From Candidatus Cloacimonadota bacterium (lineage in GTDB: Bacteria; Cloacimonadota; Cloacimonadia; JGIOTU-2), in the NCBI GenBank assembly GCA_016932035.1, contig JAFGDR010000036.1:1-64000 (forward strand): a DNA stretch of 64,000 nucleotides. Reading direction: 5' to 3'. This document shows, piece after piece, positions 17,034 to 25,373 of this stretch. The translations under genes were made by a program, and so were the position numbers. Within the stretch, counting starts at the first letter, position 1. Each line of letters begins with the position of its first letter. The notes beneath the pieces are model-generated. The model ran no database searches and had not been told where the DNA came from. It saw nothing but the letters and a program-made list of their open reading frames with translations.

Positions 17034-17387
17034 TTAAATCTTACTTAATATTGTCACTACTTTATGCACATCAATAGGTTTTTCCAAAAAATCAAGAGGT
17101 TTAAGTTCTAAAGCTTCTTTAACTACTTCATGGGTAACATAACCGGACATAAAAACGATATTCAGGACTTCTCCTAAATCAATCATTTTTCTGGCAACAT
17201 CCAGACCTGTCATTTCACCGGTAAGGCGGATATCAAGAAGCATCACATCAGGATGTTCTATCTGAATAGTATTGAGTGCATCCTCACCCGAAGCAACCGG
17301 TGTAAGTACCGTATAGCCCTTTCTTTCGAGAAATCTCTTGATATTAAGAGCTATGAGTGTTTCATCTTCAACAATAAGAATTTTCAT
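17034..17387 (-). CDS. Single-domain response regulator
   Basis: The 117-residue CheY-like receiver has the acidic pair EDE at residues 7-9, phosphoacceptor Asp in VMLLDIRLTGEMTG, the MSGY switch and Lys in FLEKPID. No output domain is present, so it probably passes phosphate on or acts by protein contact. It is the last gene of the four-gene minus-strand set 21460-17034, 12 bases after the receiver/kinase gene. Confidence 0.9.
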   Translation of the reverse strand: MKILIVEDETLIALNIKRFLERKGYTVLTPVASGEDALNTIQIEHPDVMLLDIRLTGEMTGLDVARKMIDLGEVLNIVFMSGYVTHEVVKEALELKPLDFLEKPIDVHKVVTILSKI

Positions 17388-17399
17388 TGTACTGATTAA

Positions 17400-18566
17400 T
17401 CACACTCTTTCTGAATAGATCTCTTTATCAAGTGTTATGTTCCATTGTAAGCCTGTCCCGGTTTTGTATTCGATCACTCCCCGTAACTGCTTTTCAACCA
17501 TAGTAGATACAATAGAAAGCCCAACATTATCACTAGACTGCATATCGAAATCCTCCGGAAGTCCTATACCATTATCTTGAACTGATAACACTATCTGATT
17601 CATATCATTCCTGCCAAGGGAGATCTTAATAATTCCCCTTTTTTCATCTGGGAACGCATGCATGCAGGCATTCGTAATGAGTTCATTGACGATAAATCCC
17701 AGCGGGATGGCAGTGTCCAGAAGTACCTGTATCTCTTCGAGTTCCGTCTTGATTTCACATGTATCGAGTACTTCTCCATGACTTTCATTGAGTATCTGAA
17801 GCATGCTTTCAAAATAATCACGAAGGTTAACGTGTGAGAGATCCTGAGACTCATACAGTTTATGGTGTACCAATGCCATTGTCCTGATCTTGCTGATAAT
17901 ATCTTCAATGGTTTCTTCATTCCATGATGCATCAAAAAGCTTTGATGAATATAATCTCAGCATCGCGATAATGACCTGCATATTGTTTCGTGTGCGATGA
18001 TATAACTCTTTAAGGAGGACTTCTTTTTCATGCAATGCCTTTCGCAGTTTCATCTCTGCTTGTGATCGCCGTTCTATCTCTTGTTCCAATTGTACGATTT
18101 TATCTTCTAATTTTTTGATCAACCTGCGATTATAGAGTTGATAGATGTCTTTGTTCGTTTTCAGCTTCATTTCCTGGTGTTTGTAGGTCTTGTCTTCAAT
18201 TTCTTTCATGATCCCGCTGAGTTCTTTTATAAGAGTATCAGGATCCATGGGTTTTCTGAGGAACAAGTCAGCGCCAAGACCGAGTGCAAATTCTTCATCC
18301 TTCTTATCAACGTATGTAGCAGTATAGAAAACAAAGGGTTTATACTTCAATTTCTTATCATTTTTCACGGTCTTACAAAACTCAAATCCATCCATATCCG
18401 GCATGAGGATATCGCTGATAATGAGATCGACTGCTTTTTCTTTTAGGATATCCAGGGCTTCTTTCCCGTTTGTGGCACTTAGAACTCCATGACCTTTACC
18501 TTCAAACAATACTTTCAAAAAGTATCTGGCATCGTCTTTGTCATCGATCACTAAAATTTTCATCAT
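17400..18566 (-). CDS. Receiver domain fused to HisKA_2-type histidine kinase
   Basis: The protein has 388 residues. An N-terminal receiver (residues 2-122; phosphoacceptor Asp in LIISDILMPDMDG) is followed by a coiled coil (150-190), a HisKA_2 domain with the phosphorylatable His in LLKELYHRTRNNMQVIIAM, and a HATPase (NELITNACMHAF, VQDNGIGLPEDF, VGLSIVSTMV). No membrane segment is seen, so it is a soluble kinase that receives input through its receiver, as in phosphorelays. It sits between two single receivers downstream of the membrane hybrid-type sensor; gaps are 12 and 16 bases. Confidence 0.92.
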   Translation of the reverse strand: MMKILVIDDKDDARYFLKVLFEGKGHGVLSATNGKEALDILKEKAVDLIISDILMPDMDGFEFCKTVKNDKKLKYKPFVFYTATYVDKKDEEFALGLGADLFLRKPMDPDTLIKELSGIMKEIEDKTYKHQEMKLKTNKDIYQLYNRRLIKKLEDKIVQLEQEIERRSQAEMKLRKALHEKEVLLKELYHRTRNNMQVIIAMLRLYSSKLFDASWNEETIEDIISKIRTMALVHHKLYESQDLSHVNLRDYFESMLQILNESHGEVLDTCEIKTELEEIQVLLDTAIPLGFIVNELITNACMHAFPDEKRGIIKISLGRNDMNQIVLSVQDNGIGLPEDFDMQSSDNVGLSIVSTMVEKQLRGVIEYKTGTGLQWNITLDKEIYSERV

Positions 18567-18582
18567 TACTTCCTTTCGAAAG

Positions 18583-18942
18583 CTATAAATATTTTTTGAG
18601 TTCCTTAATAAACAGTTCTGGATTTATTGGTTTTTCCATATAACCTGTGCATCCGGCTTGTAATGCCTTTTCACGGTCTCCTGCCATAGCATATGACGTC
18701 AGTGCAACTATTTTTAAGTCCTTTCCCTTTTCATCTTTCCTGATTCTTCTGGTGGCTTCAAGCCCATTGATATCAGGCAGTTGAATATCCATGATAATGA
18801 GATCTGGTTGTTCTTTTAGCGCAATTTCAACACCTTTAATTCCCTTACTTGTGCTGATCACCTCAAGATTATTTTGTTTAAGCATAAAGCGTATAAGATA
18901 TAGATTTGCTTCGTTATCTTCAATTACTAATACTGTCTTCAT
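18583..18942 (-). CDS. Single-domain response regulator
   Basis: The 119-residue receiver has acidic EDNE at its N-terminus, phosphoacceptor Asp in LIIMDIQLPDINGL, the ALTSYAM switch and Lys in YMEKPINPELF, resembling DivK-type regulators. Its ATG lies inside the end of the sensor kinase gene (23-base overlap), so it is most likely that kinase's partner. Confidence 0.92.
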   Translation of the reverse strand: MKTVLVIEDNEANLYLIRFMLKQNNLEVISTSKGIKGVEIALKEQPDLIIMDIQLPDINGLEATRRIRKDEKGKDLKIVALTSYAMAGDREKALQAGCTGYMEKPINPELFIKELKKYL

Positions 18943-21460
18943 TATTATTTTCCTTTATTATATGTGGAAATGTTATAATAAATGTTGTGCCTTCATCGGG
19001 AGTACTTTCCACATGAATTTTTCCGTTCAAAAGGTTCATGATCTTCTTTGTTAAATGAAGACCAAGACCGGTGCCTTCTCGCTTTTTTGTAAGTTCAGAA
19101 TCGATTTGCTGAAATGGTTCAAAAAGTTTTCCCATATCTTCGTTCTTGATACCAATCCCTGTATCTTTAACAATAATATCCACTTCTCTGTTATCCTTGA
19201 GTTCAGTAGTGACACTCACGGTTCCTTTATCCGTAAATTTGACCGCATTCCCAACAAGATTGAAAATTACCTGCTTGAATCTTCTCATATCTGTATAGAC
19301 TTCAATATTTTCACCTAAATGTCTTTTGAGTTCTAATCCTTTGTCATCTGCACTGTGTTTGAACGTATCCAGCACCTCTGTGATTATATCATTCATCATA
19401 AATGCTTCTTTATGAAGTTCTACTTTCCCTGCTTCAATTTTTGAGATATCGAGTATGTCATTTATGAGTTCCAATAAGTGATTTGCACTACTTTTCACGA
19501 TCTTCAGCTGGGTTTTTTGTTCATCTGATAGTTCACCGACCATTCCCATGAGAAGTATTCCTGTGAAACCAATTATTGAATTCAAAGGAGTTCTTAGTTC
19601 ATGACTCATGCTTGCAAGAAATATAGATTTCAGTCGATCAGCTTCCTGGAGGTCAATATTAGCTTTTTCTAGTTCTTTTGTTTTTCTCTCAAGATCCTCT
19701 GTTCTTGTTTTTACGATCTCTTCCAACTGTTCTCGATATAATTCCAGTTCATGTTCGATTTTCTTCCGTTCTGAAATATCTCGTACATTATGCACTGCAC
19801 CTACAATGTTATGTTGATTATCAAAAATTGGATCTACTGTTACCAGAACCCAGCGTTCTTTTGGCAGTTTTAATTCTTTAACTTCTCTTTTTTTAGATTT
19901 AGTCATCCGTACGAATGGGCAATCAGGAATTGGATTTTTTGAATTATGAATAGCTTGACAACAAAATGTGTTAACTAACTTATCCTTTGTGGTTTCAAAA
20001 ATCCTCAATGCAGATTCATTTACCTGCAAAATACGTTGATCTGTATCCAGAATCCAAATAGCATCATTTGATGAGTCAAAAGTTGTTTGCCATCTTTTGG
20101 CAGCTATTTCAAGATCTTCTTCAGCTTGCTTTCTTTGATTAATATCAAGAATGACTCCCTGCCATCTCTTTTTACCATTTGTGAGGTTTTTAACTCGTCC
20201 TATCGATCTGAACCATTTGACCTCATCATCAGAAATCTGTACTCGATACTCATAATTGAATGCTTGATCTGTATCCTCCACTTCTTTTGAAAGTTCTTGT
20301 ATTCGTTCTTTATCTTCAGGCAGAATTTGATCAAAGAAGCTGCTGTAATTCTCTTTGATCATACCAGCCACTTCTTTCCCAAGGAATTCTTCATTGCGGT
20401 TTGTTGTTATAACTGGTGTTCTGGTGCCATCTTCATCCTGATCATACATATAGACGAGTCCGGGAATGTTTTCAACAAAATTTCGATAATTCTCCCGGCT
20501 GAGTGCAAGTTCTCTCAGAGTTCGTTGGTGTTCGGCGATCTCCTGCTTCAGCACCTCATTTGTGCTCTGTAATGCTCGTGTTTGCTGCTTGATACGCCAC
20601 TTTGCCATCATATAGACAATGGTAAAAAATATCGCAATACCTAACAAACCTGCAAGAAGTGGTATGATCCATTCGGGAATACCTTTTTTGGGATAGAGAT
20701 TATACTTAGCAAGAATGGTGTAGTATTCTGAATCTGTGTCTTTTTGCATTTCGCGAAGCACTTCATCAATACGAGGAATAAAGTAAGCAGAGCGATCTGA
20801 ATCTTTTGGAAAAGCAAGACGTAGCTGTGTGGGATAAAATATTAAATTGGTCATCCTGACATTATATTGATCTTCAAATGCAGCGCCAAAATGTCGATTT
20901 GTAACACCGGCATCAACTTCTCCCTGCTGTATCAAACTGAACACATCATAGTAATCGGCAACTTCGACAAAGATGCAATTAACGCCATACAATTCCACTA
21001 GATTTACGATTCCTTCCTGACCATTCGTGAGAATACTGTTCTTCATAACAGCAATTTTTTTACCTTCAAGATCGAGTATTGTATTGATATCTTTACCAGT
21101 TCGTGAGTAAATACATCCCCAGCTCACAAGGACTGACTCAAGATTAAAATCATATTTCAACTTTCTTTCATCAGAAAGGGCAACATCGACCATAACATCG
21201 ATCTCCTCGTCCTCGAGACGTTTCAAACCTTCATTCCATGTTCCTTCGACAAAAATAATTTCCCATCCCTGCTTTTCAGCAATCACTGCCATAATTTCAG
21301 GAAAAATTCCAGAAGCTTGTCCATGTTCATTGATATAGACTTTAGGATAATTGTTGTAAACACCTACTTTAATACTATTGATGTTTTCTGCTGATAGAAG
21401 AAGTTGATTGAACAATAAGGCAACAGTAAGAAACAACAAGATATAAAATTCTTTTTTCAA
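18920..21460 (-). CDS. Membrane sensor histidine kinase with periplasmic solute-binding and PAS domains
   Basis: The protein has 846 residues. In order it contains a signal peptide (residues 1-24), an SBP_bac_3-type solute-binding domain (about 30-270; KVGVYNNYPKVYINEHGQ, DVMVDVALSDERK), one membrane helix (about 274-300), a coiled coil, two PAS/PAC domains (about 330-600), HisKA with His in FLASMSHELRTPLNSII, and HATPase (NAVKFTDKG, DTGIGIKNEDM, GTGLGLHLTKK). It should sense a small ligand in the periplasm and phosphorylate the adjacent receivers. The start is a TTG at 21460 with AGAGG upstream. It lies 111 bases downstream of the uracil-type permease on the same strand, so it may respond to related compounds; that link is speculative. 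Confidence 0.92.
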   Translation of the reverse strand: MKKEFYILLFLTVALLFNQLLLSAENINSIKVGVYNNYPKVYINEHGQASGIFPEIMAVIAEKQGWEIIFVEGTWNEGLKRLEDEEIDVMVDVALSDERKLKYDFNLESVLVSWGCIYSRTGKDINTILDLEGKKIAVMKNSILTNGQEGIVNLVELYGVNCIFVEVADYYDVFSLIQQGEVDAGVTNRHFGAAFEDQYNVRMTNLIFYPTQLRLAFPKDSDRSAYFIPRIDEVLREMQKDTDSEYYTILAKYNLYPKKGIPEWIIPLLAGLLGIAIFFTIVYMMAKWRIKQQTRALQSTNEVLKQEIAEHQRTLRELALSRENYRNFVENIPGLVYMYDQDEDGTRTPVITTNRNEEFLGKEVAGMIKENYSSFFDQILPEDKERIQELSKEVEDTDQAFNYEYRVQISDDEVKWFRSIGRVKNLTNGKKRWQGVILDINQRKQAEEDLEIAAKRWQTTFDSSNDAIWILDTDQRILQVNESALRIFETTKDKLVNTFCCQAIHNSKNPIPDCPFVRMTKSKKREVKELKLPKERWVLVTVDPIFDNQHNIVGAVHNVRDISERKKIEHELELYREQLEEIVKTRTEDLERKTKELEKANIDLQEADRLKSIFLASMSHELRTPLNSIIGFTGILLMGMVGELSDEQKTQLKIVKSSANHLLELINDILDISKIEAGKVELHKEAFMMNDIITEVLDTFKHSADDKGLELKRHLGENIEVYTDMRRFKQVIFNLVGNAVKFTDKGTVSVTTELKDNREVDIIVKDTGIGIKNEDMGKLFEPFQQIDSELTKKREGTGLGLHLTKKIMNLLNGKIHVESTPDEGTTFIITFPHIIKENNNEDSISN

Positions 21461-21571
21461 ATTCTTACCTCTTATTATTTTTAATGATTACACCATATGC
21501 AAACTCGAATTTACTACTATTACTTTATGTAACCGGTCAAGTTTTGTGTAAAATATTATTTTATCAAATTT

Positions 21572-22828
21572 TTATTGGGGCAGCTTTTTGTTGATTTCCT
21601 TGAAATTTAAAATAAGATTAAGTATAACACCAACAATTGCAGCAAGTCCCAGACCTTCAAGTTCAAAATTTCCCAGCGTGAACTTTGCCCCACCAAGTCC
21701 AAGTACGAGCATCGCAGCTGTAATCATAAGAACCTTTGGATCGGTTAGGTCGACGTTATTATCGATCATATTTTTTATACCAATCGAAGAGATCATACCG
21801 AACAACAGAATCGAGATGCCACCAATGACTGGTCCGGGAATTGTTGAAATGATGGATGTAAATTTTGGTACCAACGATAACACGATCGCACACACCGCAG
21901 CTATCCGCATAGTAAGAGGATTATAATTTCCGGTAAGTGCAACTGCCCCGGTATTTTCACTATACGTAGTATTTGCAGGTCCGCCGATCATCGCAGAGAG
22001 AGACGTGGCAAGTCCATCCCCCATCAAGGTTCGATGAATACCCGGATCTTTGAAGAAGTCTTTACCTACAACATTACCAATAGCAAGGATATCCCCGAAA
22101 TGCTCAACGATTGTTACAATGGAGATGGGTACAATGATTGAAATCGCACGTGTGGTAAAAACCGGAAGGGAGAATTTCGGCAGCCCAAACCATGATGCTT
22201 GATTGATGGAAGTAAAATCAACGATCCCGATAATAATTGAAAGGACATATCCAGCCACGAGTGCGAAGAGGACGGGCAACATTGAGAGGAATTTCTTTCC
22301 TATACTTTTGAAGAATATCCTCACGAAGATCGCAACAGCAAAAGTGAACAGCGCAATACCCCAACAACCGTTTTTCCCGATCTGTTGTACAATCGCTGCT
22401 GAATTTGTTCCATTTGCATTACTGATCGCAACAGGTGCAAGGATCAGACCAATGAGAATGATCATCGGTCCAGTCACATGAGGGGGAAGGATTTTGTGCA
22501 GGGTGCGGACGTCGATGAACCTGAAAATGATCGCAACGACCACATACACAAGACCGGCGATCGCAATGCCGCCCAGCGCTTCCGGCAACGATCCGCCTTT
22601 TGCTGTTGAAACTGCGATGATACCCGGAATAAATGCAAATGAAGATCCAAGGAATACTGGTACTTTAAATTTTGTGATAATATGAAAAAGAACCGTGCCA
22701 ATGCCTGCACAGAAAAGTGTAACTCCTACATCCAGCCCGGTTAGAAGCGGTACCAATACGGTTGCTCCAAACATCACGAACATCTGCTGAAAACCGATGA
22801 TAAAGGTTTTACCGTTAAGATCTTTCAC
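21572..22828 (-). CDS. uraA: Uracil permease (NCS2 family, UraA/PyrP-like)
   Basis: This 418-residue inner-membrane protein has about 14 hydrophobic segments. It matches UraA rather than xanthine or urate permeases: VEHFGDILAIGNVVGKD with Glu242, and NTTYSENTGAVALTG with Glu291. These two glutamates correspond to the uracil-contacting Glu241 and Glu290 of E. coli UraA. GGAKFTLGNFELEG near the C-terminus fits as well. It should be a proton-coupled importer of uracil or a close analogue. It is the last gene of the ten-gene catabolic run, 61 bases after the amidase. Its specificity is the main clue to the pathway's substrate; it is judged by motifs, not by alignment. Confidence 0.93.
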   Translation of the reverse strand: MKDLNGKTFIIGFQQMFVMFGATVLVPLLTGLDVGVTLFCAGIGTVLFHIITKFKVPVFLGSSFAFIPGIIAVSTAKGGSLPEALGGIAIAGLVYVVVAIIFRFIDVRTLHKILPPHVTGPMIILIGLILAPVAISNANGTNSAAIVQQIGKNGCWGIALFTFAVAIFVRIFFKSIGKKFLSMLPVLFALVAGYVLSIIIGIVDFTSINQASWFGLPKFSLPVFTTRAISIIVPISIVTIVEHFGDILAIGNVVGKDFFKDPGIHRTLMGDGLATSLSAMIGGPANTTYSENTGAVALTGNYNPLTMRIAAVCAIVLSLVPKFTSIISTIPGPVIGGISILLFGMISSIGIKNMIDNNVDLTDPKVLMITAAMLVLGLGGAKFTLGNFELEGLGLAAIVGVILNLILNFKEINKKLPQ

Positions 22829-22889
22829 GATGACCTCTTTTGATATATTTTATCTAAATTCAATGACTATTTTCTTCTGATATGTAATG

Positions 22890-24182
22890 CTAAATCATTG
22901 AAAGACTTTTTGAAAAAATCAATAATTCCTCATCTTCCTCGAATTCACCTGCGATCTGCAAACCATGTGGTAAACTATTGATCTCACCAATAGGAATCGA
23001 TAATGTCGGCATACCTGCATACGTCCAAGGTAAGCTCATTGCAGGATCACCGGTCGAAGTGAGACCTTTTGGTGGAAGAGAAGTTGCCGACGGTGAAATC
23101 CAAATATCAATACCTTCTCTCTTCATGATTGTCGAAAGGTGATCTCTCAGAATAATTATGCCAGCCTTAGCTTTTTTATAACTATCTTCAGTTACTGAAT
23201 TACCATTTTCAATCAGTTTTTTTGAGTGTAAGCTATATAGTTCTTTGTATTGAGAATACCAATCTTTATGAACACGAGCAAATTCATAGGAGATCATATC
23301 CTTATGCATCGAATTGATCTCATCAATGTTTTCAAAAACAGGTACTTCGATCATTGAAAAACCTGAATTTCTGATCTGGTCTATCTTTTTGTTGAAGCCA
23401 TTGAGAATCGTTTCAGAAGCTTGTTTTATATATCGTCCTTTGGGAATTCCTATAACAGGCTTTTGATTTGCTAAATATGTTCCGGTTTTCCAATCGTTGC
23501 AAAGAACTGAAGAAACGGTATGTATGCTGTCAAAATCCTGGATGAAAAAGCCGATTTGATCTGCTGTAAGTGAAAATGGGATCAAGCCATCGTTTGGAAT
23601 TCTACCTGTGCTTGGCTTAAAACCAAACACACCGCAATACGCTGCCGGTCGAGTAATAGACCCGATCGTCTGCGTACCAAGTGCACAAGGACAGAATCCT
23701 GCGGCAACTGCTGCTGCAGAACCGCTGCTCGATCCGCCCGGTGTATGGTTCGGATTGTGCGGATTTCTTGTTGGTCCTGGTTGAAAATAAGCGAATTCTG
23801 TTGTGACCGTATTCCCCAAAATGATTGCACCTGCATCTTTCAATCTTGTCACTGACGCAGCTTCTTTTCCTTCAAACTCGCTTGCAGGAAGCCTCGAACC
23901 TGCTTTCATTTCAAAGCCATCGACGCGAAATATATCTTTAACTCCTATAGGTATTCCAAAGAGAACGGCTCGATCTTTTGGATCCGGAAATCGCTCATAT
24001 AGTTCCTTTATATCTTTATTAAGGCGTTTTCGTCGTCCTTTTTCGGGTAAAAAAGCATGAATTGCTGAATCCCATGTATCCAGTTTGTCACACAAATCCT
24101 CAATAAGTTTTTCAGGAGTTATACTCCCTTGGTTTATCTGATTGATAATTGTTGATAAAGAACATTCTGAAAGATATTTCAA
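22890..24182 (-). CDS. Amidase-signature family hydrolase
   Basis: This 430-residue cytoplasmic protein has the Ser-cisSer-Lys machinery of the amidase-signature family: Lys82 in GIPIGVKDIF, the GGSSSGSAAAVAAG loop at 149-162, and the nucleophile Ser175 in GTQTIGSITRPAAY. Relatives include GatA, allophanate hydrolase and the ureidomalonase of actinobacterial pyrimidine oxidation. It directly abuts the CoA-transferase gene (no spacer) within the catabolic operon. That points to hydrolysis of a small amide or ureido acid such as malonamate or ureidomalonate. The exact substrate is inference. It is too short for the allophanate hydrolase C-domain, and no GatB or GatC gene is nearby, which argues against GatA. 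Confidence 0.88.
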   Translation of the reverse strand: MKYLSECSLSTIINQINQGSITPEKLIEDLCDKLDTWDSAIHAFLPEKGRRKRLNKDIKELYERFPDPKDRAVLFGIPIGVKDIFRVDGFEMKAGSRLPASEFEGKEAASVTRLKDAGAIILGNTVTTEFAYFQPGPTRNPHNPNHTPGGSSSGSAAAVAAGFCPCALGTQTIGSITRPAAYCGVFGFKPSTGRIPNDGLIPFSLTADQIGFFIQDFDSIHTVSSVLCNDWKTGTYLANQKPVIGIPKGRYIKQASETILNGFNKKIDQIRNSGFSMIEVPVFENIDEINSMHKDMISYEFARVHKDWYSQYKELYSLHSKKLIENGNSVTEDSYKKAKAGIIILRDHLSTIMKREGIDIWISPSATSLPPKGLTSTGDPAMSLPWTYAGMPTLSIPIGEINSLPHGLQIAGEFEEDEELLIFSKSLSMI

Positions 24183-25373
24183 TTAAATCACACCATTTTC
24201 TTCTAGTTGAGCCAGTTTTTGATCATTATAACCAAGATATTTTTCCAGCACTATCTTTGTATGTTCGCCTAATTTCGGTGCAGGATTCCGTTTTTTCTCG
24301 TTCGGGAGCGATGTCATCTTTATAGGATTCCCGGCAACTTTGATTGAACCGGCTTTCTCGTCATCGACATTGACGATCATATTGCGTGCATGAATCTGGG
24401 GATCATTCATGATTTTTTCAATATTATTGATCGGACCAACCGGAATGCCTTTACTCTCCAGAAGTTCGATCCATTCTGACGCTTTCTTTGTGAGAAAGAG
24501 CTCTTCCAGCATTGGGATCAGTGTATCCATTTTATTATTTCGATCAACATTTTTAATGTAATTTGGATCAGATGCCCAATCCTCTTTTCCAACAGCATAA
24601 CAGAATTTTTGCCAGAGATTATCATTTCCGATCGGAAGCACAAAATACTCATCCTTTGCCATAAACGCCTGGAATGGACTGACCGTGGGATGTTTGTTTC
24701 CAATCGGTGTTGGTGATGTTCCATCAACCTGGAAACGGGCAAGGGCATTTTCAAGAATTGCAACCTGGCAATCAAGCATTGCAACATCGATGAGCTGTCC
24801 TTTTCCGGTTTTATCCCTTTGATAGAGTGCTGCACCGATTCCAACTGCAGTAAAGAGACTCGCCGTTATATCTCCGATTGACATACCTACTCGTGTTGGA
24901 GGAGTATTGGGCCATCCTGTAATGCTGATCATGCCGCCGCGAGCTTGTGCAAGGAGATCATAGGATGGTTTTTTTGAGTCAGGTCCGGTTTGTCCGAAGC
25001 CTGAAGTGGAGGCATAGATCAAACGAGGATTTATTGTATGCAAAACATCATAACCCAAACCAAGTTTTTCCATTGTTCCGGGACGAAAATTCTCGACAAG
25101 CACATCAAACTCTGCCACCAAGTCTTTTACAATTTGTTTTGCTTCATCAGATTTCAGATTTAAAGTGATACTTTGCTTTGCCCTGTTCAAGCTTACAAAA
25201 TAGAGACTTTGCTCATTCTTAAAAGGACCAAAAGTCCTTGAATCATCACCGCTCTTTGGTCTTTCAACTTTTATAACTTCAGCGCCAAGATCTGATAATA
25301 CCATGGTGCAAAAGGGACCTGCCAGCACACGTGTCAGATCGAGAACTTTTATTCCTTCAAAGGGTTTGGACAT
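24183..25373 (-). CDS. Type III (CaiB/BaiF) CoA transferase
   Basis: The 396-residue protein matches family III CoA transferases: FEGIKVLDLTRVLAGPFCTM at the N-terminus, VIKVERPKSGDDSR, VENFRPGTMEKLGLGYD, and the conserved catalytic Asp in VGMSIGDITASLF. Such enzymes move CoA between carboxylic acids (formyl/oxalate, carnitine and others). Placed directly between the molybdenum hydroxylase and the amidase with no spacer on either side, it probably activates the dicarboxylic product of the pathway. Malonate or oxalate would fit; this is inference. No matching decarboxylase gene is in the window. Confidence 0.93.
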   Translation of the reverse strand: MSKPFEGIKVLDLTRVLAGPFCTMVLSDLGAEVIKVERPKSGDDSRTFGPFKNEQSLYFVSLNRAKQSITLNLKSDEAKQIVKDLVAEFDVLVENFRPGTMEKLGLGYDVLHTINPRLIYASTSGFGQTGPDSKKPSYDLLAQARGGMISITGWPNTPPTRVGMSIGDITASLFTAVGIGAALYQRDKTGKGQLIDVAMLDCQVAILENALARFQVDGTSPTPIGNKHPTVSPFQAFMAKDEYFVLPIGNDNLWQKFCYAVGKEDWASDPNYIKNVDRNNKMDTLIPMLEELFLTKKASEWIELLESKGIPVGPINNIEKIMNDPQIHARNMIVNVDDEKAGSIKVAGNPIKMTSLPNEKKRNPAPKLGEHTKIVLEKYLGYNDQKLAQLEENGVI

